Of a DNA stretch of 64,000 bases, positions 16,130 to 24,389 are shown piece after piece (the stretch's first letter is position 1; each line of letters begins with the position of its first letter). Below the pieces are notes generated by a model. It did no database searches, was not told where the DNA came from, and was given only the letters and a program-made list of their open reading frames with translations. Location of the stretch: positions 1 to 64,000 of the forward strand of contig NZ_BMWD01000025.1 in the NCBI RefSeq assembly GCF_014651055.1, in the 5' to 3' direction. The DNA is from Streptomyces fructofermentans. Its GTDB lineage: Bacteria; Actinomycetota; Actinomycetes; Streptomycetales; Streptomycetaceae. A program made the position numbers and the translations under genes.

Positions 16130-17398
16130 ATGAGGCCGAGGATGCCGAGGGAGCCGAGGACGACTGGAACGACTGGAACGAGGGCGGAGCCGTACGCGCG
16201 GCGGGCGGCGCGCGACCGGCCGGCACCGCGGGCACCGGGCACGGCGCGGGCACGGCGGACCGCGGCGGCGCTCGCGGTCGTCGCCGCCGTGGCCGCCGCG
16301 GGCTGTCAGTCGGGGGAGGGCGGACGCGGCGCGGAGCGCCCCGAACGCCCGGCGGGCGGAGCCGAGGCGACCGGCTTCACGCTCGTCGCCTCCGGGGACG
16401 TCCTGCCGCACAGCTCGATCATCGACCGGGCCCGCGTGGACGCGGGCGGCGGCGGATACGACTTCCGTCCGATGCTGTCGGGGGTCAGGCCGGTCGTGGC
16501 AGCCGCCGACCTGGCGATCTGTCACATGGAGACGGTGTACGGCGCCGACGGCGACTACACCGGCTACCCCACCTTCAAGTCCCCGCCCGAGGTGGCGGCC
16601 GCGCTCGCCGCGACGGGATACGACGCCTGTTCGACGGCCTCCAACCATACCCTGGACGACGGCTCCGCGGGAGTGCACCGCACACTCGACGCCCTGGACC
16701 GGGCCGGAGTGCGCCACGCCGGGTCCGCCCGCAGCGCGGCCGAGGCGGACGCCCCCACGCTGCTGCGCGCGGGCACCGCGGACGTCGCGCACCTCGCCTA
16801 CACGTACGGCACGAACGGGTTCCCGATGCCGTCCGGCGAACCGTGGGCCGTCAACCTCATCGACGCCGACCGGATCGTCGCGGACGCCCGCGCGGCGCGG
16901 AGCGCGGGCGCGGACGTCGTGGCCGTGTCCCTGCACTGGGGCACCGAGTGGCAGGACGAGCCCGACGAGCGGCAACGGGAACTCGCCGAGCGGCTGACCG
17001 CGTCCCGCACGGGGGAGCGCCCCGACATCGACCTGATCCTCGGCACGCACGCGCACGTCCCGCAGGCGTACGAGAAGGTCAACGGCACCTGGGTCATCTA
17101 CGGGATGGGCGACCAGATCGCCGGCCTGATGACCAACTACGAAGGGGCGAAGGACCCGCGCGGCAACGAGAGCACGATCGGCCGCTTCGCCTTCGCCCCG
17201 CCCTCCCGGCCCGGCGGCCGGTGGGAGGTCGAGAAGGCCGAGTTCGTGCCGCAGTGGTTCGACCTCGACTCCGGCCGTGTCGTGCGCCTCTCCGACGCGG
17301 TCGACCGGGGCGCGGACGCGGCCGCCGTGCGCGAGCGGATCCGCGGCGTCGTGCTCAGCCGGGGCGCGGCCGAGGACGGGCTGACCATGGTCCGCTGA
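16130..17398 (+). CDS. CapA family lipoprotein (metallophosphatase-like)
   Basis: About 422 residues. A long Arg-rich N-terminus precedes a hydrophobic stretch ending in AAAGC, a lipobox, so the protein is probably a lipoprotein. The catalytic part follows: SGDVLPHSS, a CHMETVYG segment, TASNHTLDDG, SLHWGTEW and LGTHAHVPQ, matching the CapA/PgsA poly-gamma-glutamate group, a calcineurin-like metal fold. The GDV Asp, N-H and two His motifs needed for metal binding are all present. The ATG at 16130 is chosen (AAGGA six bases upstream) over the ATG at 16109. The n-region of over 40 residues is unusually long. No pgsBC partners lie nearby, so a capsule role is not supported. Confidence 0.88.
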   Translation: MRPRMPREPRTTGTTGTRAEPYARRAARDRPAPRAPGTARARRTAAALAVVAAVAAAGCQSGEGGRGAERPERPAGGAEATGFTLVASGDVLPHSSIIDRARVDAGGGGYDFRPMLSGVRPVVAAADLAICHMETVYGADGDYTGYPTFKSPPEVAAALAATGYDACSTASNHTLDDGSAGVHRTLDALDRAGVRHAGSARSAAEADAPTLLRAGTADVAHLAYTYGTNGFPMPSGEPWAVNLIDADRIVADARAARSAGADVVAVSLHWGTEWQDEPDERQRELAERLTASRTGERPDIDLILGTHAHVPQAYEKVNGTWVIYGMGDQIAGLMTNYEGAKDPRGNESTIGRFAFAPPSRPGGRWEVEKAEFVPQWFDLDSGRVVRLSDAVDRGADAAAVRERIRGVVLSRGAAEDGLTMVR

Positions 17399-17406
17399 CG
17401 CCCGCC

Positions 17407-17435
17407 GCCCGTGCGGACCGTCCGCCCGCACGGGC
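17407..17435. terminator. Convergent hairpin terminator
   Basis: GCCCGTGCGG at 17407-17416 pairs perfectly with 17426-17435 across a 9-base loop. It lies nine bases past the CapA stop and faces the universal stress protein gene, so it may serve both strands. Confidence 0.6.
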
Positions 17436-17539
17436 TCCGGTACGCGCCCCGCGGCGCCAGGCGGCTCCGTACGGGCCCACCGGGGGCGAGGTCGGACACG
17501 GGGGCGGTCACGGCCGGTGGCGGCGCTCCGGGCGTGAGG

Positions 17540-18001
17540 TCACGGCACGACGGTGACCGGCCAGCGTCCCGCCTTCACGAGGCGGACCGCCACCGAGCCC
17601 ACGATCCGGTGCCCGGCCTGCTCGGACGCGCCCACCACGACGGCGTCCGCCGTGAGCTGGTCCGCGGCCGAGACCAGCCCGTTGTACGGGTCCCCGTGGA
17701 AGGTGTGGAACTCCCAGCGCACGTCGAATATGCCCTTGACCTGCGCGGTGGCCTGCCGGATCTCCCGGATCAGCTCCTCCGCGATCTGGTCGGTGGTCTC
17801 GGCGACCGGAGCCCCGAGCGCGGCGCCCGCCGCCATCACCGGCTGGATGTACACCAGGGCGAGCAGGGCCCCCTGCCGTCGCGCGAGCCCCGCGGCGTAG
17901 GCCGCGGCACGCAGCGAGGAGGCGGAGCCGTCCACGCCGACCACGATGACCTTGGGCCCGTCGGTGCCGCGTTCGAACTGGTGGGAGTGCTGTGGTGTCA
18001 C
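17540..18001 (-). CDS. Universal stress protein (UspA family)
   Basis: A 153-aa single-domain Usp. It has VIVVGVDGSASSLRAAAYAAGLAR at the N-terminus (beta1 and the ATP-loop Asp) and GASEQAGHRIVGSVAVRLVKAGRWPVTVVP at the end; the second resembles the ATP-binding G-2x-G-9x-G(S/T) motif, with GASEQAGHRIVGSVA. Such proteins bind nucleotide and are induced in dormancy or stress. The GTG at 18001 gives the usual length; longer upstream frames are unlikely. The gene is divergent from the deacetylase and convergent with the CapA gene. Confidence 0.88.
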   Translation of the reverse strand: MTPQHSHQFERGTDGPKVIVVGVDGSASSLRAAAYAAGLARRQGALLALVYIQPVMAAGAALGAPVAETTDQIAEELIREIRQATAQVKGIFDVRWEFHTFHGDPYNGLVSAADQLTADAVVVGASEQAGHRIVGSVAVRLVKAGRWPVTVVP

Positions 18002-18183
18002 GGCGCCGAGGCTATCGGAACCGCCTGGTCCCGCGGCCGGCCGGGCCCGGCCGGCTCCTGCCGGTACCGGACCTCGCCGGACCGGGGCCCCCGCCGGCCG
18101 GAGCTGGTCCCAACGGGTGCTTTCGTTCGCCCGCACCGGTGTCCGTGCGGTGCGGCGGGCCCCGGCCGGGCGACTCATAACTC

Positions 18184-19029
18184 ATGAACAAGGATCAGTT
18201 CCTCTCGCGGCGAAAGGCGTTGCTCGCCGGCGCCGCCGTCCTGGGAGCGGCAGGAGCCGCCGGTGCGGCACAACTCCTCGCCGCAGACCCCGGATCCCCG
18301 GTCCGGTCCGCTGCCCCCGCCGCAGGTGCCCAGGCGAACCGGCTGGCCCGGAAGCCGTCCGCCTACCGCCTCCAGCCCATCGCCGGCTACGGCCCGGTCC
18401 GCCGCGGGCCCGCCCCCACCCTCGTACGCCACGAGCCGTTCCTGCGCGTGGCCGGCCGCGGCCGGACCATGGTGCTGACCTTCGACGACGGCCCCGACCC
18501 GCGCTACACCCCGGAGATCCTGCGCACCCTCGCCGCGCACGACGTGCACGCCATGTTCTTCGTCTGCGGCGAGATGGCCGCCGACAACAAGGACCTGGTG
18601 CGCAGGATGGCCGACGAGGGGCACGTCGTCGGCAACCACACCTGGTCGCATCCGCTGCTGACCCGGCTGAGCAGGTCCGCCGTCCACTCGGAGATGGAGC
18701 GCACCAGCGACGTCGTCGAGGACGCCTGCGGAGAGCGGCCCGTCTGGTTCCGGGCGCCCTACGGCGCCTGGAACCGGGCGGCCTTCCAGATCGGTGCCGA
18801 CCTCGGCATGGAGCCCCTCGGCTGGACGGTCGACACCCTCGACTGGACGGCTCCCGGGGCCAGGACCATCGAGAGCCGGGTGATGGACGGCGCGGCCCCC
18901 GGTGTCGTCGTCCTGGGGCACGACGCGGGCGGCGACCGTTCGCAGAGCGTGCGGGCGCTGCGTGAGTACCTGCCGAGGCTGCTCGACTCCGACTACCGCA
19001 TCACCGTGCCCCGGCGGCAGTACACGTAG
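18184..19029 (+). CDS. Polysaccharide deacetylase, Tat-type signal
   Basis: A 281-aa secreted NodB-fold enzyme. The N-terminus has SRRKALLAGAAVLGAAG, a twin-arginine-like signal that continues into a hydrophobic core. All five motifs of carbohydrate esterase family 4 are visible: TFDDGPD near residue 100, the metal His pair in NHTWSHP, RAPYGAWN, a DTLDWTAPGA segment and VLGHDAGG. It would remove acetyl groups from peptidoglycan GlcNAc or similar glycans outside the cell. A strong palindrome (19094-19127) ends the unit, facing the sortase gene. Confidence 0.92.
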   Translation: MNKDQFLSRRKALLAGAAVLGAAGAAGAAQLLAADPGSPVRSAAPAAGAQANRLARKPSAYRLQPIAGYGPVRRGPAPTLVRHEPFLRVAGRGRTMVLTFDDGPDPRYTPEILRTLAAHDVHAMFFVCGEMAADNKDLVRRMADEGHVVGNHTWSHPLLTRLSRSAVHSEMERTSDVVEDACGERPVWFRAPYGAWNRAAFQIGADLGMEPLGWTVDTLDWTAPGARTIESRVMDGAAPGVVVLGHDAGGDRSQSVRALREYLPRLLDSDYRITVPRRQYT

Positions 19030-19031
19030 CC

Positions 19032-19083
19032 GAGGCCCGGGGCCCGGGCCCGGGACCCGCGGCCCGGGCCCGGGCCCCGGGAC
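19032..19083. repeat. Almost pure G/C low-complexity tract
   Basis: About 50 bases made almost only of CCCGGG-type units directly after the deacetylase stop. It carries many overlapping palindromes and is likely a source of slippage rather than a coding or binding element. Confidence 0.6.
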
Positions 19084-19093
19084 CGGAGATGGC

Positions 19094-19127
19094 GAAGGCC
19101 CACGGAATTCGAATTCCGTGGGCCTTC
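19094..19127. terminator. 34-bp perfect palindrome, likely bidirectional terminator
   Basis: GAAGGCCCACGGAATTC at 19094-19110 is exactly mirrored at 19111-19127 with no loop bases. It sits between the convergent deacetylase and sortase genes, 65 bases past the first stop and about 100 before the second. As RNA it would fold into a very stable hairpin. The AT-rich centre (GAATTCGAATTC) is unusual in this genome. Confidence 0.75.
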
Positions 19128-19229
19128 CTCGTTGCCGCTCCCGCGTGGTGACCACCGCAATTCCGGGAGCCGGGAGATTCCCGGGGTGTCCCGCCCGGGA
19201 GAACACTCCGCGCACTTCGCTGGAAACGC

Positions 19230-19892
19230 TCAGCGCACCTCGGTCATCCGGGCGAACACGACGACGTTCCCGTCGTATCCGTTCTGCTTGGAGAATCCGC
19301 CTCCGCAGGTGATGACCCGCAGTTCGGGAGTCCCGTTGCTTCCGTAGACCCGGTCGCCCGGGAAGTTGTTCTTCTCGAACACCTCGATGCCGTAGATCTC
19401 GAACACGGCGGTCTTCCCGTCCTCGCGCTGGACCTCGACGCGATTCTCCTTCTTGAGGGCCCCGAGCCCGTAGAAGACGGCCGGACCCTGCTTGTTGTCC
19501 ACGTGGCCGACCATGACGGCGGTGCCCTTCTCACCGGGGGAGACCGCGCCGGAGAACCAGCCCGCGAGGTTCGGGTCCTCCGGCGGCGGGGCGTCCACCC
19601 AGCCCGCCGTGTCGAGGCCCACCGGCGTCACGGGGGCGTCGACCTGGATGGCCGGAATCCGGATGCGGTCCACCGCGGAGAACGCCAGCGGGCCCGGCGC
19701 GCGCGGTGCGGTGCCGCCCGACGCGCGGCTCTCCGCGGCCGCCGCCGTCGCCGGCTGCGGGGGCCCCACGTCGAACTCGCCCGAACCGTTCCGAATGAGC
19801 GCGAGGCCGGTCAGCAGAACAAGCGCTATGACACCCCAAGGAGCACGCTTCCTGGGGCGCTCCTCCTCTTCGGCAAGCCCGGACACCGACAT
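19230..19892 (-). CDS. Class F sortase
   Basis: A 220-aa membrane-anchored transpeptidase. One N-terminal transmembrane helix (about residues 18-35, WGVIALVLLTGLALI) precedes a low-complexity linker and the sortase beta-barrel. The triad is visible: His in VGHVDN, Cys in RVITCGGGF near residue 195 and Arg in VVFARM near the end. Class F sortases of Actinobacteria attach proteins to the wall or act as housekeeping enzymes. The ATG at 19892 has GAGAGGGG upstream; a longer in-frame start would add 15 residues. It is divergent, across 332 bases, from a surface-protein gene that may be its substrate. Confidence 0.92.
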   Translation of the reverse strand: MSVSGLAEEEERPRKRAPWGVIALVLLTGLALIRNGSGEFDVGPPQPATAAAAESRASGGTAPRAPGPLAFSAVDRIRIPAIQVDAPVTPVGLDTAGWVDAPPPEDPNLAGWFSGAVSPGEKGTAVMVGHVDNKQGPAVFYGLGALKKENRVEVQREDGKTAVFEIYGIEVFEKNNFPGDRVYGSNGTPELRVITCGGGFSKQNGYDGNVVVFARMTEVR

Positions 19893-20224
19893 TCGCAAAC
19901 CCCTCTCGACACGGCCGTCGCCGCGTCCGTCGCGCATACGAGAACGCTAAGCGCAGCGCGCGCATCGGGCGACGGGAGACGGGCGAACGGGTGTCGGGGC
20001 CACCTTCCGTGAGCCATCCGAGTTGCCGCCTCAAGGAATTTTCTGACGGTCTGTGACCTGCGGCAATATCCGATTGTGTTCCTTTCTGTCGGCGTGTCCG
20101 GTCACCAGGACGGACCATTCCCGAAATGCGGCCCTGTGCACGGCAACTGAGGGTCTGTCTGGGAGGCGTTTTCTCGCCGATCCACCCGGGGACGGCTCCC
20201 GGGGCGCCTTCCGCGGAGGATCAC
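19893..20224. other. Divergent promoter region between sortase and surface protein
   Basis: 332 bases without a gene. It contains an AT-richer patch at about 20030-20090 (GGAATTTTCTGACGG and CGGCAATATCCG) where promoters for both directions could lie, and a GGAGGA ribosome site just before the downstream ATG. I found no clear -35/-10 pair or operator. Confidence 0.4.
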
Positions 20225-20713
20225 ATGCGTACCACTCGTGCTCTGGCGGTCTCTGTTACGGCGGTCGCCGCCCTCGGACTCACCGCTCCCACGGCCACGG
20301 CCTGGGACACCTCCAGCAACATCGTCGCCATGCCCAGCGTCATCGCCCGGGGCGGGCAGCTGACGGTCACCGTCGACGGCTGCCCCACCGGCGGCCACAT
20401 GACGTCCAACGCGTTCCCGCGGACGGAACTGTCCCCGATCCACAGCAGCAGCGAGACCTCGAAGGGGACCGCGACCGTCAACAGCACGGCCGCGCCCGGC
20501 GCGTACGACATCACCGTCCAGTGCCACGGCAAGCCCGCTCTCACCAAGACCGGCGCCTTCACCGTCATCGGCGGTGTCCGAGGCGGTCTCGGCGGCAGCA
20601 GCTCCACCGGAGCCACGCCGACCGACATCGCGATCGGCGGAGGCCTCGTCGGGCTCGCGCTCGTCGGTGGCGCGGTGTTCTGGATGCGCCGCCGCTCCGA
20701 GAGCAGGATCTGA
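20225..20713 (+). CDS. Secreted surface protein with C-terminal membrane anchor
   Basis: A 162-aa protein: signal peptide (residues 1-26, cleaved near TATAWD), a beta-rich domain of about 90 residues with two Cys (VDGCPTGG, TVQCHGK) likely forming a disulfide, a Gly/Ser linker, then a transmembrane helix (IAIGGGLVGLALVGGAVFWM) and a basic tail RRRSESRI. That layout is sortase-like, yet no LPxTG or LAxTG motif is seen. It shares layout and the phrase VxPSxIAxGG..T..VDGC with the next gene, on the opposite strand. It lies divergently beside the sortase. The function is unknown; it is probably cell-surface. Confidence 0.8.
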   Translation: MRTTRALAVSVTAVAALGLTAPTATAWDTSSNIVAMPSVIARGGQLTVTVDGCPTGGHMTSNAFPRTELSPIHSSSETSKGTATVNSTAAPGAYDITVQCHGKPALTKTGAFTVIGGVRGGLGGSSSTGATPTDIAIGGGLVGLALVGGAVFWMRRRSESRI

Positions 20714-20805
20714 CCCTCCTGCCGGTCGGGGACCGGATCCTCCCCCGGAGAACCGGGTCCCCCGGAAGCACGCCCCCCGCCCCCGGAGGACCCGACCGCA
20801 CGTGA

Positions 20806-20852
20806 ACAGCCCTCCGCCCCGGACCTCGACGGGATCCGGGGCGGAGGGCTGT
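20806..20852. terminator. Strong convergent terminator between the paired surface genes
   Basis: A perfect 18-bp stem: ACAGCCCTCCGCCCCGGA at 20806-20823 and its complement at 20835-20852, with an 11-base loop. It lies between two convergent genes and is likely bidirectional. Confidence 0.8.
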
Positions 20853-20860
20853 CCGGCGCG

Positions 20861-21385
20861 TCAGCCGCCGTGCTCGCCGCTACGCCTGCGCGTCCAGTAG
20901 TAGGCCGTGCCGACCGAGCCCGCGATGAGCGCGGCGCCGAGGCCGATCTCACCCAGGTCGAATCCGCCGAGGGTGCCGCCGACCCCGGCCTTCACACCGT
21001 GGTGGAGCGGGAGGGGAGTGGGGTTGCTCGGGTGGCCGTGGGCGATGGTCAGCTCCGTGTACCCGTCGTCCTTGCCGCACTGGAACGTCACCCTGTACGA
21101 GGCGCCCGGCCGCGCGTCCCAGTCGACCGGGACCACGGCCGAGGACTGGCCCTTCGGGATCGTCACCGCGTCGAAGACACCGGACGTCACCTTGGTGTCC
21201 GAACGGCAGCCGTCGACCGCCAGCGTCACCCGGCCGCCCGCGGCGATCGTCGAGGGCGACACATGGAAGCCGAACGGGGTGACGTCGTGGTGGTCCCTCT
21301 CGTCCCCGGCCGCTGCGACCGGCGCGGTGAGAGTGAGGGCGGTCAGGCCCAGCAGTACGGCCGAGGCGACGCGTATCGCGCGCAT
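20861..21385 (-). CDS. Secreted surface protein, related to the 20225 gene
   Basis: A 174-aa protein with the same architecture as its neighbour: signal peptide (1-26, ending APVAAAGD), FGFHVSPSTIAAGGRVTLAVDGCRSD with the first Cys, VTFQCGKDDG with the second, a His/Pro linker, a Gly-rich stretch (GVGGTLGGFD), a transmembrane helix (IGLGAALIAGSVGTAYYW) and an RRRSGEHGG tail. The shared Cys spacing and motif point to an ancient duplication, inverted tail to tail. It also lacks LPxTG. The ribosome site GGAGGA lies before the ATG at 21385. The role is unknown; the sortase next door suggests surface display. Confidence 0.8.
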   Translation of the reverse strand: MRAIRVASAVLLGLTALTLTAPVAAAGDERDHHDVTPFGFHVSPSTIAAGGRVTLAVDGCRSDTKVTSGVFDAVTIPKGQSSAVVPVDWDARPGASYRVTFQCGKDDGYTELTIAHGHPSNPTPLPLHHGVKAGVGGTLGGFDLGEIGLGAALIAGSVGTAYYWTRRRSGEHGG

Positions 21386-21602
21386 GGTGAATCCTCCGGT
21401 CCCGAGGCGCAGCCGCGGACCTTTTCCGCTGCGCCGTCATGCACCTCGATGATCAAAACGCTAGGAAGGTGCGGGCGCGGGCGCGATCGGTGTAGCGCGA
21501 ATGGGGCAACCGTGTGGGCCGTTCCGGGGACACGGCGCGCGCGGACGGGGGACGCGACCGGCGTGTCGCGCGCGCCGGGCGGGCGATCGGAGCGCGGCTC
21601 CG

Positions 21603-22370
21603 TCATGAGCCGCCGGCGTCCGGGAAGAGCGCGAGGAACGGATCGGCCGAGGCCGCGATCCCCCGGCTGTAGGGCGCGTCGAAGTCCCAGATGAGGAACA
21701 GCAGGAACGCGATCAGCGCGGCGAAGAGCCCCGCGAGGACGACTTCGCGCAGGGTGCGCCGGATCTGCAGGGCGAAGATCAGCCCGACCGTGACCACGGC
21801 CCCCGTGATCAGGCCGAACCACACCACGCCCGGCATGGTCGGGGCGGTCGACTCGGAGCGTGCGGTACGGGCCGTGTCCGCCGCGGTGACCTGGTCGAGG
21901 AGCGGCTGGTAGGCCTGCGCCTCGAAGTCCGTGGCCGGTTCGTAGTCCGTGACGTCGTTGCGGACACGGGAGAGCAGCTCCGCCCCGCGTTCGGTGACCC
22001 GGCTCTCCTCCGCCATGGTCCTCCACTCCGTGGTGACGACGTGGCCGACGTAGGCGTTGACGTCGTCCCGGATGCGGTCGCGCACCTCGGGCGGGTAGAC
22101 GCGGACGCGTTCGGTGATCTCGTGCAGCGCCTGCGCCTCCGCCTGGACGTGGTCCTGGGCGACGCTCCGGGCCTCCCACACACCGGCGATGGCCAGCCCC
22201 AGCACGATGGCGTACACCACGCCGATCATCATCGTCATGTACTCGATCACGTCCGGTGTCTCGGACGGGTCGTCGTCCTCGCGGGCCGTGTGGTGCCGCA
22301 CGAGCGTGACGATGAGGACGACGACGCTGGCCGCCACCATCGCGAGGGCGAGAACAAGCCATTCCGACAA
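21603..22370 (-). CDS. DUF4239 family membrane protein
   Basis: A 255-aa protein with two N-terminal hydrophobic helices (residues 3-25 and about 43-65, MTMMIGVVYAIVLGLAIAGVW), a soluble alpha-helical stretch of about 120 residues (EARSVAQDHVQAEAQALHEITERVRVYPPEVRDRI), then two C-terminal helices (about 186-233). This layout fits DUF4239, a bestrophin-like family found in many actinobacteria, of unknown role. It follows a proline-rich secreted protein by 15 bases on the same strand and is probably co-transcribed with it. Confidence 0.85.
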   Translation of the reverse strand: MSEWLVLALAMVAASVVVLIVTLVRHHTAREDDDPSETPDVIEYMTMMIGVVYAIVLGLAIAGVWEARSVAQDHVQAEAQALHEITERVRVYPPEVRDRIRDDVNAYVGHVVTTEWRTMAEESRVTERGAELLSRVRNDVTDYEPATDFEAQAYQPLLDQVTAADTARTARSESTAPTMPGVVWFGLITGAVVTVGLIFALQIRRTLREVVLAGLFAALIAFLLFLIWDFDAPYSRGIAASADPFLALFPDAGGS

Positions 22371-22385
22371 GGATTCCTCCAGGGG

Positions 22386-23003
22386 TCAGCGCGGGCGCAG
22401 CGCGGCGACGGCGAGCACCGCGGGCGCGGTGACGAGCAGGGTGAGCGAGACCAGCGACGGGCCGCTGCGGGGCGGTGCCTTGCGCGGCCGGATCCGGTAC
22501 GGCGGATAACTCACCGGGGCGGGCGGCGGGCTGGGGCGCACGGTGGGGCGGGGCTTCGGGGCCGGTACCGGTTCCGGGGCGGGCGGCGGCGGTGGCGCCG
22601 GTGCCGCTCGGGGCGGGGCGGGAGCCGGTGGCGGGGCGGGAGCGGGGCGCGGCGGGGGAGCGGGCGCCGGTGGAGGTGCCGGAGTGGGGGTCGGCTTCGG
22701 CTTCGGGGTGGGAGCCGGTGGCGGCTCGGGCGGCGGCGGGGGCGGTGGAGGCGGCGGCTCCGGGGGTGGCGGCGGGGGAGGCGTGGGGCTCGGCGCGGGG
22801 GTGGGGGTCGGACAGGTCCCGGCGATGGAGACGGCCGTGGTGCCGCCGTACCCGGTGGTGGCGTACGCGCAGGCGTCGGCGGACGCGGGGACGGGCGCTC
22901 CGCCGGCGATCCAGGTCAGGGCCAGCAGCATCAGCAGCCGTATGACGAGGGGGAATCGGTTTTGCCGGGGAGTTCGTGGTGGAGTGGGCACGACGGAGAT
23001 CAT
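22386..23003 (-). CDS. Secreted proline-rich protein with C-terminal hydrophobic helix
   Basis: A 205-aa protein: signal-like segment (residues 18-40, RLLMLLALTWIAGGAPVPASA), a short unique part with two Cys (DACAYATTGYGG, IAGTCPTP), then about 100 residues of PPPP and (P/A/K/T)P repeats resembling a wall-spanning spacer, a basic YRIRPRKAPP patch and a terminal hydrophobic helix. The layout suggests an envelope-spanning protein held by a C-terminal membrane helix. The ATG at 23003 has GGGGA upstream. It is followed after 15 bases by the DUF4239 gene. A function cannot be assigned, but the pairing looks deliberate. Confidence 0.8.
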   Translation of the reverse strand: MISVVPTPPRTPRQNRFPLVIRLLMLLALTWIAGGAPVPASADACAYATTGYGGTTAVSIAGTCPTPTPAPSPTPPPPPPPEPPPPPPPPPPEPPPAPTPKPKPTPTPAPPPAPAPPPRPAPAPPPAPAPPRAAPAPPPPPAPEPVPAPKPRPTVRPSPPPAPVSYPPYRIRPRKAPPRSGPSLVSLTLLVTAPAVLAVAALRPR

Positions 23004-23420
23004 CGGTCCCCGCGCGCCCGCGCACGCGAGAGTGGCGCCATGGTTGCCCCGAACGAGGGACACGCCGTCATCACGCGGTTGCCGGACCTCCGGGCCCGGG
23101 GCCCTGCGCTTCCGAGGGCCCGTCCGCCGCCGCCCGTAGGGGACGGGCTCCACCGGTCCTGCGCCTCCCGTACGGGCGGGTTCCACCGGTCGTGCGGTCG
23201 TTGGGCCGGGACGGGTTCCACCGGTCCTGCGGGTCGTTCGGCCGGGTCCGGCGAGGGGTCCCCGGGGGCCCATCGGCCCCGGGGTGAACGGGCGTCACGC
23301 GTGTTACCTGAAAGAAATCTGCGTGCTCGTTGAACACTCACCGCACCCCGCCCCGTACCTAGGGCCATACGCGGTGCTGAGGAGCGCCGCCACATCTATT
23401 GCAGACAGCGGGAGTTACCA
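23004..23420. other. Intergenic stretch with imperfect direct repeats
   Basis: 417 bases between divergent genes. Three imperfect copies of GGG(C/T)TCCACCGGTC(C/G)TGCG start near 23145, 23178 and 23212; the last two continue with GGTCGTT(G/C)GGCCGGG. Further right an AT-richer patch at about 23304-23335 (GAAAGAAATCTGCG) may hold the lipoprotein promoter, and GGGAG near 23410 is its ribosome site. Function of the repeats is unknown. Confidence 0.5.
23145..23246. repeat. Three-copy imperfect direct repeat
   Basis: Copies begin near 23145, 23178 and 23212, sharing the core TCCACCGGTC. The second and third copies extend to about 36 bases. Spacing is close to 33 bases, roughly three helical turns, so it could be an array of binding sites. 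Confidence 0.55.
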
Positions 23421-24389
23421 ATGAAGACCTCCTGGCGGAGCGCCTCACTCGTAGCGTCAGCTGCGGCAGTGCTGGTGCTGACGACGGCGTGCGGTCAGGA
23501 CAAGGCGAACGACGCGGCCGGCAGCCAGAACGTGGGTGCGGCGCCCGCGGCCAACGGTTACGGCACGGCGGGTACCGGCACAGGTGCCGATGCCAAGGAG
23601 GAGCAGGGCACCGCCGCTCAGGCGCAGAGCGCCGGGCAGCTCGCTGTCGCGGACACCGCCAAGCTCGGCGAAGTGGTCACGGACAGCGCGGGCATGACGC
23701 TCTACCGCTTCGACAAGGACTCGGCCGAGCCCCCGAAGTCGACCTGCGAGGGCGACTGCGCCACCGCCTGGCCGCCGGTCCCCGCCTCGGGCGCCACCGC
23801 CCCGGTGGGCATCGACAAGGCACTGCTGGGCGAGGTCACCCGCACGGACGGCACCAAGCAGCTGACGATCGACGGCTGGCCCCTGTACCGGTTCGCGAAG
23901 GACACCAAGGCCGGTGACACCAAGGGCCAGGGTGTCGGCGGCACCTGGTACGCGTCGGCGCCCACCGGCAAGAAGGCCGCCTCCGGCGGCGGTGGCGGCT
24001 CCGCAGCGGACCTGCCCGGCCTGTCGACCCGCAACGACCCCGAACTCGGTGAAGTCGTGGTCGACAAGAACGGTATGACGGTCTACCGCTTCGAGAAGGA
24101 CACCCCGTGGCCGATGAAGTCGGCCTGTGTCGGAGCGTGCCTGGAGAAGTGGCCGGTCGTCGAGCCGGTCGCCGCCGCGAACACCAAGGGCATCGACAAC
24201 AAGAACGACGGACGCCGCGGCTACGTCGTCCTCAACCGCCCCGACGGCCTCAAGCAGCAGAGCATCGACTGCTGGCCGCTCTACACCTTCGCGGGTGACA
24301 AGAAGCCGGGCGACACCAACGGCCAGGGTGTCGGCGGCACGTGGTACGCCATCTCGCCGGAGGGCAAGCCGCTCGGCAAGCCGAAGTAG
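23421..24389 (+). CDS. SCO0930-type lipoprotein with secreted-repeat domains
   Basis: A 322-aa lipoprotein. The signal ends in VLTTAC, with Cys24 as the lipidated residue, then a Gly/Ala/Thr-rich linker. Four copies of the short secreted repeat (COG4315, PF03640) follow in two pairs: LGEVVTDSAGMTLYRFDKD and DGWPLYRFAKDTKAGDTKGQGVGGTWYA, then LGEVVVDKNGMTVYRFEKD and DCWPLYTFAGDKKPGDTNGQGVGGTWYA. Each repeat type has a conserved TLYRF or GTWY core, and paired Cys (TCEGDCATAW, ACVGACLEKW) probably form disulfides. From memory it matches SCO0930, upstream of rmdA in S. coelicolor. Its role is unknown. Confidence 0.9.
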   Translation: MKTSWRSASLVASAAAVLVLTTACGQDKANDAAGSQNVGAAPAANGYGTAGTGTGADAKEEQGTAAQAQSAGQLAVADTAKLGEVVTDSAGMTLYRFDKDSAEPPKSTCEGDCATAWPPVPASGATAPVGIDKALLGEVTRTDGTKQLTIDGWPLYRFAKDTKAGDTKGQGVGGTWYASAPTGKKAASGGGGGSAADLPGLSTRNDPELGEVVVDKNGMTVYRFEKDTPWPMKSACVGACLEKWPVVEPVAAANTKGIDNKNDGRRGYVVLNRPDGLKQQSIDCWPLYTFAGDKKPGDTNGQGVGGTWYAISPEGKPLGKPK

